Counted from the stretch's first letter, positions 17,259 to 27,163 are shown. The stretch: DNA of 64,000 bases from Flavobacterium lacustre (GCF_027474525.2 NZ_CP114882.2:2046001-2110000); one strand, 5' to 3'. Numbers and translations are program-made. The notes: generated by a model not told the origin, from the sequence alone.

Positions 17259-18698
17259 ATGAAAAAAATATTAGTTGCCAATAGAGGGGAAATTGCCATA
17301 AGGGTGATGAAAACCGCCCAGAAAATGGGGATTAAAACCGTAGCAGTTTATTCAACAGCCGACAGGAATGCACCTCACGTAAAATTTGCCGACGAAGCCG
17401 TTTGGATTGGAGAGGCGCCTTCAAGTCAGTCTTATTTATTAGGAAATAAAATCATTGAAGTGGCCAAAATTTTAAACGTGGATGCGATTCATCCTGGTTA
17501 TGGTTTCCTGAGTGAAAATGCAGAATTTGCGGAAGAAGCAGAAAAAAACAATATAATTTTTATTGGTCCAAAGTCCAAAGCAATAAAAATCATGGGAAGT
17601 AAATTAGCAGCCAAAGAAGCCGTTAAAAAATACAATATTCCCATGGTTCCCGGTTTTGATGAAGCTATAACCGATGTTGAAAAAGCAAAAGTAGTAGCCC
17701 AGGAAATTGGTTTCCCAATTCTGATTAAAGCTTCTGCAGGCGGTGGCGGAAAAGGAATGCGTGTGGTAGAAAGCGAAGCTGATTTTGAATCTCAAATGGA
17801 TCGTGCCATCAGTGAAGCGATTTCCGCTTTTGGAGACGGTTCGGTTTTTATCGAAAAATATGTAGGCTCACCACGACATATCGAAATTCAAGTTATGGCG
17901 GACAGTCACGGCAATGTGTTGTACTTATTCGAAAGAGAATGCAGCATTCAGCGTCGCCATCAAAAAGTGATTGAAGAAGCACCTTCTTCGGTTTTAACGC
18001 CGGAATTGCGTAAAAAAATGGGAGAAGCTGCTGTTTTGGTAGCCAAATCGTGTGATTATTTAGGTGCCGGAACGGTTGAATTTTTATTGGATGAAAATAA
18101 TAATTTCTACTTTCTGGAGATGAATACCCGTTTGCAGGTGGAGCATCCCGTTACGGAATTGATTACAGGAACCGATTTGGTAGAACTGCAAATCAGAGTG
18201 GCGAGAGGAGAAGCATTAGCCATCAAACAAGAAGATTTGAAAATAAAAGGACATGCGATGGAATTGCGTGTGTATGCCGAAGATCCGATGAATGATTTTT
18301 TACCAAGTGTAGGACATTTGGACGTATATCAATTACCTGTTGGCGAAGGAGTTCGTGTTGATAACGGTTTTGAGCAAGGCATGGACATCCCTATTTATTA
18401 CGATCCCATGTTGGCCAAATTAATTACCTATGGCGCAACTCGTGAAGAAGCGACTCAAATGATGATTAAAGCAATTGACGGTTATCTGGTAGAAGGAGTT
18501 CAGACGACTTTGCCTTTCGGGAAATTTGTTTTTGAACATGAGGCTTTCCGTTCCGGGAAATTTGACACGCATTTTGTAAAGAATTATTACAGTGCCGAAA
18601 TGTTGAAAAACCAAATCGCAAAAGAAGCTGAAATTGCTGCTTTGGTGGCTTTGAATCAGTATTTTGAAGACCAAAAGATAGTACGATTACTAAATTAA
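17259..18698 (+). CDS. Biotin carboxylase subunit of an acyl-CoA carboxylase
   Basis: The 479-residue protein starts MKKILVANRGEIAIRVMKTA, the biotin carboxylase N-terminus. It has the ATP-grasp glycine loop KASAGGGGKGMRV near 160, EKYVGSPRHIEIQVM near 205, the ECSIQRRHQKVIEEAPS segment and the MNTRLQVEHPVTE catalytic motif near 290. It uses ATP and bicarbonate to carboxylate the biotin on the carrier protein encoded just upstream. Length is slightly above AccC of fatty-acid synthesis (about 450), as usual in PCC-type enzymes. The symbol is left blank because accC usually means the acetyl-CoA enzyme. Confidence 0.93.
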   Translation: MKKILVANRGEIAIRVMKTAQKMGIKTVAVYSTADRNAPHVKFADEAVWIGEAPSSQSYLLGNKIIEVAKILNVDAIHPGYGFLSENAEFAEEAEKNNIIFIGPKSKAIKIMGSKLAAKEAVKKYNIPMVPGFDEAITDVEKAKVVAQEIGFPILIKASAGGGGKGMRVVESEADFESQMDRAISEAISAFGDGSVFIEKYVGSPRHIEIQVMADSHGNVLYLFERECSIQRRHQKVIEEAPSSVLTPELRKKMGEAAVLVAKSCDYLGAGTVEFLLDENNNFYFLEMNTRLQVEHPVTELITGTDLVELQIRVARGEALAIKQEDLKIKGHAMELRVYAEDPMNDFLPSVGHLDVYQLPVGEGVRVDNGFEQGMDIPIYYDPMLAKLITYGATREEATQMMIKAIDGYLVEGVQTTLPFGKFVFEHEAFRSGKFDTHFVKNYYSAEMLKNQIAKEAEIAALVALNQYFEDQKIVRLLN

Positions 18699-18754
18699 AA
18701 AATGTTCCCATTTGTTTCATTGGTTACTAAAAATTAGTTGTTAAAGAAAAAAGT

Positions 18755-20296
18755 ATGCAAGACAAAATAAAAATATTAAACGATAAAATTGCAGAAGCCC
18801 ATTTGGGTGGCGGTAAAAAACGTATCGAAAAACAGCATTCCAATAAAAAATTAACCGCCAGAGAACGCGTTAATTATTTAATGGATGAAGGTTCTTTTGA
18901 AGAAATTGGAATGTTGGTAACACACCGAACTTACGATTTTGGAATGGAAAGCGAATTGTATTACGGAGACGGTGTAATTACAGGTTACGGAACCATTCAC
19001 GGAAGATTAGTCTATGTTTTTGCACAGGATTTTACAGTTTTTGGAGGTTCATTATCCGAAACACATGCCGAAAAAATCTGTAAAGTGATGGATATGGCTC
19101 TAAAAGTAGGAGCGCCAATGATTGGTTTAAATGATTCGGGCGGTGCTCGTATTCAAGAAGGAGTTCGTTCACTTGGCGGATATGCGGATATTTTTTATAA
19201 AAATGTACAAGCATCGGGAGTGATTCCTCAAATTTCGGCAATTATGGGGCCCTGCGCCGGTGGTGCGGTATATTCTCCAGCCATGACCGATTTTACGATG
19301 ATGGTCGAAAACACCAGTTATATGTTTGTTACAGGGCCCAATGTGGTAAAAACCGTAACCAATGAAAGTGTAACTTCGGAGGAATTGGGAGGCGCAAGTA
19401 CCCATTCCAGTAAATCGGGTGTGGCACATTGTACTTCGGCAAATGATATTGAATGTTTGGAAGATGTGAAACGATTGTTGAGTTATTTGCCACAAAGCAA
19501 TAAAGAAAAACCACTTGATTTGCCTTATGAACTCAATGATGAGGTACGCACAAAATTAGCCAATATAATTCCTGATAATCCCAATAAACCGTATGATATG
19601 CACAGTGTGATCGGTGGGATTATTGATGAAGATTCGTTTTATGAAATTCATAAAAATTATGCCGAAAACATTCTGGTTGGTTTTGCCCGATTGGGAGGAA
19701 AAAGCATTGGAATTATTGCTAATCAACCGATGGTTTTAGCAGGTTGTCTGGATGTAAACAGCTCGAAAAAAGCCGCTCGATTTACTCGTTTTTGTGATGC
19801 GTTTAATATCCCGTTATTGGTATTGGTGGATGTGCCTGGTTTTTTACCGGGAACCGACCAAGAATGGAATGGGATTATTGTTCACGGTGCAAAATTATTA
19901 TACGCTCTGAGCGAAGCAACCGTACCGAGAGTGACCGTGATTACCCGAAAAGCTTATGGTGGAGCATATGATGTGATGAACTCAAAACATATAGGTGCCG
20001 ACATGAATTTTGCTTGGCCAACTGCTGAAATTGCAGTTATGGGAGCTAAAGGCGCCAGTGAAATTATCTTTAAGAAGGAAATTGTCGAAGCCAAAGATCC
20101 GGCAGCAAAATTACTGGAAAAAGAAGCTGAATATGCCGATTTATTTGCGAACCCGTACAACGCAGCTCAGCGCGGTTTTGTTGATGAGGTAATTCTTCCG
20201 CAAGACACTCGTCGGAAATTGATAAAAGCATTTAGTATGCTCGAAAACAAAGAAAGTGTAAATCCAAATAGAAAACACGGGAATATTCCTTTGTAA
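18755..20296 (+). CDS. Acyl-CoA carboxylase beta subunit (carboxyltransferase), propionyl-CoA type
   Basis: The 513-residue protein is a full-length PccB/MmdA-like carboxyltransferase. The N-terminal crotonase-like half has [14 protein letters not shown] and [12 protein letters not shown], and the C-terminal half has the paired oxyanion segments ending in AYGGAYDVM and the end HGNIPL. It moves the carboxyl group from carboxybiotin to an acyl-CoA. Size and the lack of a zinc finger separate it from AccD, so propionyl-CoA (to methylmalonyl-CoA) is the likeliest substrate. It is last in the three-gene operon and followed by a strong terminator. The enzyme could take up propionyl-CoA from the semialdehyde dehydrogenase at 25625. 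Confidence 0.9.
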   Translation: MQDKIKILNDKIAEAHLGGGKKRIEKQHSNKKLTARERVNYLMDEGSFEEIGMLVTHRTYDFGMESELYYGDGVITGYGTIHGRLVYVFAQDFTVFGGSLSETHAEKICKVMDMALKVGAPMIGLNDSGGARIQEGVRSLGGYADIFYKNVQASGVIPQISAIMGPCAGGAVYSPAMTDFTMMVENTSYMFVTGPNVVKTVTNESVTSEELGGASTHSSKSGVAHCTSANDIECLEDVKRLLSYLPQSNKEKPLDLPYELNDEVRTKLANIIPDNPNKPYDMHSVIGGIIDEDSFYEIHKNYAENILVGFARLGGKSIGIIANQPMVLAGCLDVNSSKKAARFTRFCDAFNIPLLVLVDVPGFLPGTDQEWNGIIVHGAKLLYALSEATVPRVTVITRKAYGGAYDVMNSKHIGADMNFAWPTAEIAVMGAKGASEIIFKKEIVEAKDPAAKLLEKEAEYADLFANPYNAAQRGFVDEVILPQDTRRKLIKAFSMLENKESVNPNRKHGNIPL

Positions 20297-20312
20297 GATT
20301 TTAAAAAAAACA

Positions 20313-20343
20313 AAAAAACACCTGATGAAAGGTGTTTTTTTGT
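20313..20343 (+). terminator. Terminator of the acyl-CoA carboxylase operon
   Basis: AAAAAACACCT (20313-20323) pairs with AGGTGTTTTTT (20330-20340) around GATGAA, with T residues continuing. Confidence 0.9.
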
Positions 20344-20448
20344 TTTATATTTAAGTCAAAAAAAGAGTCGTTTTTTTTTAGTATTATTTGACATTTTAGT
20401 ATCTTTCAAAAGTGACTAAAGACTTAAATTTGATTAAAAAATAGATAA

Positions 20449-21405
20449 ATGAAATACAACAGATGTGGAAAAAGCGGTTTATTATTGCCGCAAATATCTT
20501 TAGGTTTGTGGCATAATTTCGGTTCAGTAGATAATTTTGAGAATGGAGAAAATATTGTCAAAGCTGCTTTTGATAAAGGAATTACGCATTTCGATTTGGC
20601 TAATAATTATGGTCCGGTTCCGGGTTCTGCCGAAACTAATTTTGGAAAAATATTAAAGAATAATTTTCAAGGAAACTTGCGTGATGAAATCGTAATTACA
20701 ACTAAAGCCGGTTACACGATGTGGGATGGTCCTTATGGTGACTGGGGTTCTCGGAAATATTTATTATCGAGTTTAGACCAGAGTTTGAAACGTATGAATC
20801 TGGAATATGTAGATATTTTCTATTCGCATCGTTTTGATCCGGAAACACCTTTGGAGGAAACCATGATGGCGCTTGATTATGCCGTACGAAGCGGAAAGTC
20901 TTTGTATGCCGGAATTTCTAATTATAATGCAGAACAAACGAGGGAAGCTACTGAAATACTGAAACGATTGGGAACACCTTGCCTGATTCATCAAGTGAAA
21001 TATTCGATGTTCGTTCGCCAACCAGAATCAGGTTTGTTAGATGTTCTGGAAGAAAAAGGAGTAGGTTGTATTGCTTTTTCGCCTTTGGCACAAGGACTTT
21101 TAACGGATAAATATTTGAAAGGAATTCCAGAAAATTCCAGAGCTTCGAATCCAAACGGGCATTTAAGAACAGATGAAGTTTCAGCGGAAAGAATCCAAAA
21201 AATCATTCAGTTGAATGCCGTTGCTCAACAACGAAATCAATCTTTGGCACAAATGGCATTAGCTTGGTTATTAAAAGACAATAGAATTACTTCGGTACTT
21301 ATTGGTGCGAGTTCTGTAGGACAATTAAATAATAATATTGACAGCTTACAAAACTTGGGTTTCTCTCAAGAGGAATTAGCTGAAATTGAAAGTATTTTGG
21401 GATAA
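20449..21405 (+). CDS. Aldo/keto reductase (YghZ-like)
   Basis: The 318-residue protein is a complete TIM-barrel aldo/keto reductase. FDLANNYGP carries the catalytic Asp and Tyr, IVITTKAGY the Lys and IFYSHRFDP the His; AFSPLAQGLLTDKY and VLIGASSVGQL form the NADPH-binding end. The wording GSAETNFGKIL and WDGPYGDWGSRKYLL is that of YghZ-type enzymes, which reduce L-glyceraldehyde 3-phosphate and other aldehydes. The physiological substrate cannot be told. It is a single-gene unit, and no partner is adjacent. Confidence 0.9.
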   Translation: MKYNRCGKSGLLLPQISLGLWHNFGSVDNFENGENIVKAAFDKGITHFDLANNYGPVPGSAETNFGKILKNNFQGNLRDEIVITTKAGYTMWDGPYGDWGSRKYLLSSLDQSLKRMNLEYVDIFYSHRFDPETPLEETMMALDYAVRSGKSLYAGISNYNAEQTREATEILKRLGTPCLIHQVKYSMFVRQPESGLLDVLEEKGVGCIAFSPLAQGLLTDKYLKGIPENSRASNPNGHLRTDEVSAERIQKIIQLNAVAQQRNQSLAQMALAWLLKDNRITSVLIGASSVGQLNNNIDSLQNLGFSQEELAEIESILG

Positions 21406-21541
21406 AAAAAAGAATTCATCTCAAAATATAACTTGATATGACTCCTTTTTATTGAAATTAATTTAAAATCCCTAACTTGCGCAAAGTTCTGATTTACAAA
21501 CTACACTATAAAATTTGCCTTTTTTAATTTTCATTAATTCC

Positions 21542-23695
21542 ATGAAAAGAATAGTTAATCTAAAAACATATTACAAATTATTGATGTTGATTATTTCAAC
21601 AAGTGTGTTTTTTTTCCTGCTTTATGTTTCACTTTACCTTTATACCATTCATGAAGAAAAACAATTTTATAAAACCACTTATAATCAATATAATAGTGAA
21701 GTAAAATCATTGTTTGATCTTAATTCAAAAACCCATGCAGCAACGATAATCGATGTGACGTTTTGGGATGAATTAGTAAAATTCACAAAAACAAAAGATG
21801 ATATTTGGTACAAAAAATTTATTGAAAGTCAATTTGAATCTTATGATGTTGATTATATAGGGATTTATAATTTAGACAAACAGTTAATAAATAAAACGAC
21901 TTCTCCTGAGATTAAAACGACTGATTTTATTCCCAAAAAAGTAATTGCTAATCTGTATAATTCTAAATATACCCGATTTTACATCAAGACATCCGATGGT
22001 GTTCTTGAAGTTTTTGGAGCAACAATTCACCCTTCAAATGATCCTAAAAAAAACAGATCAAAACCTTCCGGCTACTTTTTTATGGCCAGACTTTTAGATA
22101 AAGACTTTCTTAATAAACTGGGAAATATAAGCAGTTCTGAAATTAGTTTAGTGGCAGATAATTATTTATATAAAACGGAAGATGATTTTGTAAAAGTAAG
22201 TTTAGATTTGAAGGATAGCGAAAATAAAAGTGTTGCAAAACTAGTTTTCAAAAGAGCCTTTAATTTGAATTACAGAAACACTAAAGAAATTCTCTTTATT
22301 GTTTTTATGGCATCGGTTATAAATATTCTCTTTTATCTTTATTTCACAAAAAGATGGGTTTATAATCCTTTAAAATTAATCACAAGTGTTTTAGAAACCG
22401 GAAGTGAATTTGCCATAAAAAGCTTGAAAAAAACTAGAGGAGAGTTTGGATATATTGGAAATCTTTTTGAAGAAAATAATAATCAAAAGAAACAATTAGA
22501 GATTGCTAAGAAAAAAGCAGAGGAAAGCGATAAGCTTAAATCGTCATTTTTAGCAAATTTATCTCATGAGATACGAACGCCAATGAACGCGATTGTTGGT
22601 TTTAGTGATTTGCTTGATGATCCTAATCTTAGTGAAAATGACAAACAGGAATATTTAAAGATTATAAAAAATAGTGGCGCAAATTTAGTTTCAATTATTG
22701 AAGATTTGATTGAAATGTCAAAAATTGATGCCAAACAAATTCTTCCTAAATATGAAGGTGTTGATGTAGAAAAATGTATAAAAGAATTATATAATTCAAT
22801 ACAAGTTACAATTCCAAAAGAAAAACAAATTGAATTTTACATTCTGGAAAGTGCTAAAAAAATAGAAGGAAAAATTCTAACTGACGAAATTAAATTGAAA
22901 CAGATTCTGATTAATTTAATTACAAATGCTATAAAATTTACAGCTAAAGGATATGTGAATTTTGGATATACGGTGAATAAAAAGCAAAACGTTTTAGAAT
23001 TTAGGGTTGCAGATTCTGGATTGGGAATTGATGGAAATAATTTAAAAGTAATATTCGACAGATTTCGCAGAATTGAAGATGAGTTTTATGTGGAGTCAAG
23101 TGGTTTAGGATTGGGATTATCAATCACTAAGGCTTATGTAGAAATGTTAGGTGGTACAATATCTGTAGAGTCTAAATCAGGAGAAGGTTCTGTTTTTTTA
23201 TTTAACATACCACTTAAATATGATTTGGTAGAGAAAAAGACTAATCCGGTTTATCAGTTTAATGTTTCTAAAAATTCAGGTAATCAAACCATTTTGGTTG
23301 CTGAAGATGACAGCATTAATTTCTTATTGCTTAAAAAGATTTTAGAACTAAAAAATTATAAAGTTTTAAGAGCTTCAAACGGACAGGAAGCAGTAGATAT
23401 GTGCAGTAGTAATCCCAATATAGATTTGGTTTTCATGGATATTAAAATGCCAATTTTGGATGGTTATAAAGCGTTCAAAAAAGTAAAAAAGAATAGGCCA
23501 AATCTTCCTGTAATTGCTCAAACTGCCTTTTCTTCGGCGGAGGATAAAGAAAAAATCAATAATGCCGGGTTTGCGGATTATATTACAAAGCCTTTGAATA
23601 AAGAAAAAATATTTGAATTGTTAGAAGACATATTTGCTCAAAAAGAGACAGCCACATCAAATACTGAAAAAAACAATGAAGGCTTTCTTTTTTAG
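21542..23695 (+). CDS. Hybrid sensor histidine kinase with CHASE4-like sensor domain
   Basis: The 717-residue protein has TM1 (about 12-36), an extracytoplasmic domain with the CHASE4-like TFWDELVKF segment (about 70-240), TM2 (about 250-270), a coiled linker, HisKA with H342 in LSHEIRTPMN, HATPase with NAIKF, DSGLGI and GLGLGL boxes, and a C-terminal receiver with phosphoacceptor D633 in VFMDIKMP. It senses an unknown signal outside the membrane and passes phosphate internally, then probably to an HPt protein; one is encoded at 1952. I start at the ATG at 21542; a TTG at 21515 adds nine unlikely residues. No regulator gene is adjacent. Its stop codon lies inside a terminator hairpin. Confidence 0.92.
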   Translation: MKRIVNLKTYYKLLMLIISTSVFFFLLYVSLYLYTIHEEKQFYKTTYNQYNSEVKSLFDLNSKTHAATIIDVTFWDELVKFTKTKDDIWYKKFIESQFESYDVDYIGIYNLDKQLINKTTSPEIKTTDFIPKKVIANLYNSKYTRFYIKTSDGVLEVFGATIHPSNDPKKNRSKPSGYFFMARLLDKDFLNKLGNISSSEISLVADNYLYKTEDDFVKVSLDLKDSENKSVAKLVFKRAFNLNYRNTKEILFIVFMASVINILFYLYFTKRWVYNPLKLITSVLETGSEFAIKSLKKTRGEFGYIGNLFEENNNQKKQLEIAKKKAEESDKLKSSFLANLSHEIRTPMNAIVGFSDLLDDPNLSENDKQEYLKIIKNSGANLVSIIEDLIEMSKIDAKQILPKYEGVDVEKCIKELYNSIQVTIPKEKQIEFYILESAKKIEGKILTDEIKLKQILINLITNAIKFTAKGYVNFGYTVNKKQNVLEFRVADSGLGIDGNNLKVIFDRFRRIEDEFYVESSGLGLGLSITKAYVEMLGGTISVESKSGEGSVFLFNIPLKYDLVEKKTNPVYQFNVSKNSGNQTILVAEDDSINFLLLKKILELKNYKVLRASNGQEAVDMCSSNPNIDLVFMDIKMPILDGYKAFKKVKKNRPNLPVIAQTAFSSAEDKEKINNAGFADYITKPLNKEKIFELLEDIFAQKETATSNTEKNNEGFLF

Positions 23696-23704
23696 AAAGC
23701 CTTC
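23678..23704. terminator. Bidirectional terminator overlapping the hybrid kinase stop codon
   Basis: GAAGGCTTTCT (23678-23688) and AGAAAGCCTTC (23694-23704) form a perfect 11-bp stem with a TTTTT loop. The kinase stop TAG (23693-23695) sits at the loop/stem border. The convergent aminotransferase gene ends 12 bases further. Confidence 0.7.
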
Positions 23705-23716
23705 CTATTTATAATC

Positions 23717-25051
23717 TTAAACTACATATTCATCAGCTATTAATAATGCTTCAGAAATAATAGCTAAACCCTCATCAATTTCTTTATCGGTAATACACAT
23801 TGGCGGTGCTATAAAAATATAACCCCAACGCACAAAAGTGTATAACCCTAATTCTCGCAGTTTAGCGCCAACTTTGTTCATGCATTCCATTTGGGCGGCA
23901 TTAGCATTAAAAGGAGCCATTAATTCGTAGGGTTCTTTACTTTTTACAATATCAAGGCATCCCAATAATCCTTTGTTTCTAAAATCACCAATAGAAGGAT
24001 GTTTAGCGCGCATTTCTTCTATTCTTTTTTCTAAATAAGCGCCCATTTTATTCGCGTTTTCAATCAGGTTGTCATTTTCGTAAATGTTAACAACAGCAAG
24101 TGAAGCGGCAAGTGACACAGGATGAGAATTATAAGTTAATCCCAGCCATAACGGAGAATCATCATATTTTGCTGCAATTTTATCAGAAACCATAAGGCAA
24201 CCCAACGGGAGATAGGAGGAAGTAAGCCCTTTGGCCATACATATCATATCCGGAATAATATCGCTGTGTTCAAATCCAAACCATTTTCCGGTCCTTCCAA
24301 ATCCACTCATAACTTCATCGGCAATGAATAAGATTTCATATTTTTCGCATAATGCTTTTATTCCTTTTAAGTATCCTTTTGGATAATGTAAGCAACCGGA
24401 GGAACCACTTTCGCCTTCAAAAATAAAAGCGGCAATGGTATGACCACCTTCGTAACGGATAATTCGCTCCACCGAATCTAAGCTCCATTTTAATCGGGTT
24501 TCTTCGTCTTGATCGCTAAGTCCATAAAAATCATACGGATCATCAAGATGAAAAATATTAGTCGATTGTTGTGCATCAGTATATTGTTTTCGGGGATCAC
24601 CGCCCACAGTCATACTTGCCGATGAATTTCCGTGAAAACCTCTGTATCTGCCAAATATTTTATGTTTTCCTGTATATAAACGGGCTAATTTTATACCGTT
24701 TTCAATAGATGAAGCGCCGCAAAGAGTAAAAAAAGCTTTGTTTAAATCTCCGGGGCATATTTCGGCCAGTTTTTTGGATAATTTTGCTCGGATTTCGGTG
24801 GTACAAGAAGGCGTTACATAACTCACTTTTTGCATTTGCTCGACAACAGCATCAGTAACTCTTTGGTCGCCATGACCAATGTTCACAGACATAAGTCCGC
24901 TCGAGAAGTCTATGATTTTTTTTCCACCTACTTCATATAAATAAACTCCTTCTGCTCTTTCTATGGCAATAGGATTGACGTTTTTTTGGGCGACCCAAGT
25001 AAACAAACTGTATTGTTTGCTATCACTTATGATTTGTTCTTTACTTAACAT
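23717..25051 (-). CDS. Class III aminotransferase, beta-alanine/omega-amino acid:pyruvate type
   Basis: The 444-residue protein has all class III landmarks: CGASSIENGIKLAR for phosphate binding near 111, GFHGNSSAS near 138, IADEVMSGFGR with cofactor Asp245, and K274 (CMAKGLTSSYLPLG) for the PLP Schiff base. The SSYLPLG form and the FTWV..QKNVNPIAIERAEG start are those of omega-amino acid:pyruvate and taurine:pyruvate aminotransferases rather than ornithine enzymes. With the semialdehyde dehydrogenase at 25625 it forms the usual pair for beta-alanine to malonate semialdehyde to acetyl-CoA. It is third in a left-facing set, 27 bases after a GNAT gene. The substrate is inferred. Confidence 0.82.
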   Translation of the reverse strand: MLSKEQIISDSKQYSLFTWVAQKNVNPIAIERAEGVYLYEVGGKKIIDFSSGLMSVNIGHGDQRVTDAVVEQMQKVSYVTPSCTTEIRAKLSKKLAEICPGDLNKAFFTLCGASSIENGIKLARLYTGKHKIFGRYRGFHGNSSASMTVGGDPRKQYTDAQQSTNIFHLDDPYDFYGLSDQDEETRLKWSLDSVERIIRYEGGHTIAAFIFEGESGSSGCLHYPKGYLKGIKALCEKYEILFIADEVMSGFGRTGKWFGFEHSDIIPDMICMAKGLTSSYLPLGCLMVSDKIAAKYDDSPLWLGLTYNSHPVSLAASLAVVNIYENDNLIENANKMGAYLEKRIEEMRAKHPSIGDFRNKGLLGCLDIVKSKEPYELMAPFNANAAQMECMNKVGAKLRELGLYTFVRWGYIFIAPPMCITDKEIDEGLAIISEALLIADEYVV

Positions 25052-25078
25052 GCTGTTTTTAAATTATAGTTTTTTAAA

Positions 25079-25528
25079 TTATTTGAGTGTTAAATCATAA
25101 CTGTACAAAACTTCGTTCCTCACAAAACCCATTTTGTGATACAATTTTTGTGCTATGATATTATTTTTTGCCGTTCTTAATCGGATTGTTTTTGTTCCTA
25201 ATTCTTTTGCAAATGCAATGGTTTCGAGAATTAGTTTTTCTCCGGTTCCGTTTTTACGAATTTCGGGATCAACAAATAAATCATTCAGAATCACTATTTT
25301 ATTTAAAGCTAATGAAGAAAACGTAACATAAATTAAAGCAAAACCAATCGCTTTATCCTGATTATTTTCGTCAAAAGCCAAGAAAACAGTCGCTTCATTA
25401 TTCTCTAATCTTTCTTTTAGATAGGCTTTATGCTTTTCATAATTAGAAGGGTTTTTATAAAAAACAACATATTCGTCAAATAAACGCGTTACTTGATCTA
25501 AGTCTTGTAAAGTAGCTTTTCGTATCAT
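25079..25528 (-). CDS. GNAT N-acetyltransferase
   Basis: The 149-residue protein is a single-domain GNAT: N-terminal IRKATLQDLDQVTRLFDEYV, acetyl-CoA motif A as ILNDLFVDPEIRKNGTGEKLI near 84-104, and motif B NIIAQKLYHKMGF near the end. It differs from the two larger GNATs of this island (28831, 35894), which form their own subfamily. It lies between the aminotransferase and the semialdehyde dehydrogenase in the same direction, so an acetylation step on the same substrate family, or detoxification of a reactive amine, is possible. The acceptor is unknown. The 96-base gap to the upstream gene may hold an internal promoter. Confidence 0.8.
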   Translation of the reverse strand: MIRKATLQDLDQVTRLFDEYVVFYKNPSNYEKHKAYLKERLENNEATVFLAFDENNQDKAIGFALIYVTFSSLALNKIVILNDLFVDPEIRKNGTGEKLILETIAFAKELGTKTIRLRTAKNNIIAQKLYHKMGFVRNEVLYSYDLTLK

Positions 25529-25624
25529 AATTGGTTAGATTTAAATGATTTGAATGTTAAAATACAAATTATTTTTCAATACTTTATCTGTTTTGGTCAA
25601 AATCCTCTAATTTTTAAATCTGTT

Positions 25625-27082
25625 TTAACTCATCCAATTCGTTCCTGCTTCAGGATTCCACTTGGTTGTTGTTTTCTTTTCTTTGGTAAAAAAGCCAATT
25701 GAACTTTTCCCGGTTATATCACCTGACCCAAATCTGGATTCATTCCATCCACCAAAACCAAAAGGCTCTCTGGGAACCGGAACGCCAATATTTACACCAC
25801 ACATTCCTGCCGAAGCATTTTCGGTTACATAATTTGCTAAACCGCCACTTTGTGTAAAAACAGAACAAGCATTTCCGTATGGATTGGCATTTTCAATGGC
25901 CAAAGCTTCGTCAATAGTATTTACCCGAATGATAGCTAGAACAGGTCCAAAAACTTCCTCTCTTGCAATTTTCATATCGGCTGTGGCATAATCTATAATG
26001 GTTGGGCCTACATAAAAACCATTTTCTTTTCCGGGAACAATTGTGTTGCGGCCGTCTAAAATGATTTTAGCACCTTGTTGTTCTGCCTCGGTGATATAAT
26101 TTTCGATTCGCTCTTTAGCCGTTTTCGAAATCACAGCTCCCAATGTAGTTCCGCATTGAATCTTTAAAGCATCATCGACTAACTTATTCAGAATCGCATC
26201 ACAATTTCCAACAGCAATTAAAGTAGCTGCAGCCATACATCGCTGTCCGGCACAACCGCTCATGGATGCCACAATATTAGAAGAAGCCATTTCAGGATGC
26301 GCATCAGGTAGTAAAAGGATATGATTTTTTGCTCCGCCAAGTGCTAATACTTGTTTTAAGTTTTGACTGGCTCTTTGGTACACAATTTTGGCAACTTTGG
26401 TAGACCCAACAAAAGTAATGGCATTAATAGCAGTATGATCACAAATATTTTCTACTGTAGTTTGTGTCCCATTTATAATATTGAACAAGCCGTCAGGAAG
26501 TCCCGCTTCTTTCAAAAGTTTTGCGGTGTATTGACTGCTTACCGGAACTGCTTCCGAAGGTTTTAAGATAAAAGCATTACCAAGCGCAATGGCATTTACA
26601 ATAGTCCAATGCGGAACCATAGTAGGGAAATTAAACGGAACAATTGAAGCAACAATTCCTAAACCAACTCTGGTTGAAGAACAAAAAACACCTTTACTGA
26701 CTTCCATGTTTTCGCCGGTAACTAATTGGGGTAAGGAACAGGCAAATTCAGTGAGTTCGATTGCTTTGTCAATTTCGGCTTTTGCTTCACCGTGAATTTT
26801 TCCGTTTTCGCGGTAAATAATTTCGGTTAGCTCTTCGCTATTTTTTTCTAATAATTGTTTGTATTTATAGAATACTTGTGCTCTTTCTTTTAAGGTTACT
26901 TTTTGCCACGCCTTTTGAGCTTTTTGGGCAAAAGTTATGATTTCATTCAAATCTTCCATGGTAGATTCATTAAAAGTGGTTAATTCACTTCCGTCTAAAG
27001 GAGATATTACAGTATGAATTTTGTTGGAGCTTCCTGATTTAAACTCCCCATTTATAAAGTTTTTTACTTCGTTATATAACAT
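25625..27082 (-). CDS. mmsA: CoA-acylating methylmalonate/malonate-semialdehyde dehydrogenase
   Basis: The 485-residue protein starts at the ATG at 27082 (MLYNEVKNFINGEF); a longer frame to 27154 adds 24 unlikely residues. The catalytic cysteine is C282 in GCAGQRCMAA. Where ordinary aldehyde dehydrogenases have ELGGKN with a general-base Glu, this one has ALGGAKNH, the CoA-dependent MMSDH signature. The ILKPSE motif for NAD is intact. The enzyme turns methylmalonate semialdehyde into propionyl-CoA, or malonate semialdehyde into acetyl-CoA, with CO2 release. It is the first gene of the left-facing arm and shares its upstream region with the transporter at 27288. Confidence 0.9.
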   Translation of the reverse strand: MLYNEVKNFINGEFKSGSSNKIHTVISPLDGSELTTFNESTMEDLNEIITFAQKAQKAWQKVTLKERAQVFYKYKQLLEKNSEELTEIIYRENGKIHGEAKAEIDKAIELTEFACSLPQLVTGENMEVSKGVFCSSTRVGLGIVASIVPFNFPTMVPHWTIVNAIALGNAFILKPSEAVPVSSQYTAKLLKEAGLPDGLFNIINGTQTTVENICDHTAINAITFVGSTKVAKIVYQRASQNLKQVLALGGAKNHILLLPDAHPEMASSNIVASMSGCAGQRCMAAATLIAVGNCDAILNKLVDDALKIQCGTTLGAVISKTAKERIENYITEAEQQGAKIILDGRNTIVPGKENGFYVGPTIIDYATADMKIAREEVFGPVLAIIRVNTIDEALAIENANPYGNACSVFTQSGGLANYVTENASAGMCGVNIGVPVPREPFGFGGWNESRFGSGDITGKSSIGFFTKEKKTTTKWNPEAGTNWMS

Positions 27083-27102
27083 AATCTGTGTTTTTAATTT
27101 TT

Positions 27103-27163
27103 TCAAATATACAATATTTGATAAAAATACAATAATATTTTTTGCTTGTATCAAATATATTGT
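27103..27163. promoter_or_regulatory. Candidate operator region of the divergent catabolic arms
   Basis: The space between mmsA and the transporter gene holds a perfect inverted repeat, TCAAATAT (27103-27110) and ATATTTGA (27114-27121). A second TCAAATATA starts at 27151. ACAATA occurs at 27111 and 27129 and TATTGT at 27158-27163. The same ACAATA/TATTGT pair flanks a dyad upstream of the Lrp gene (32523-32545). AT-rich dyads of this type are typical Lrp/AsnC targets. Binding is inferred. Confidence 0.45.
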
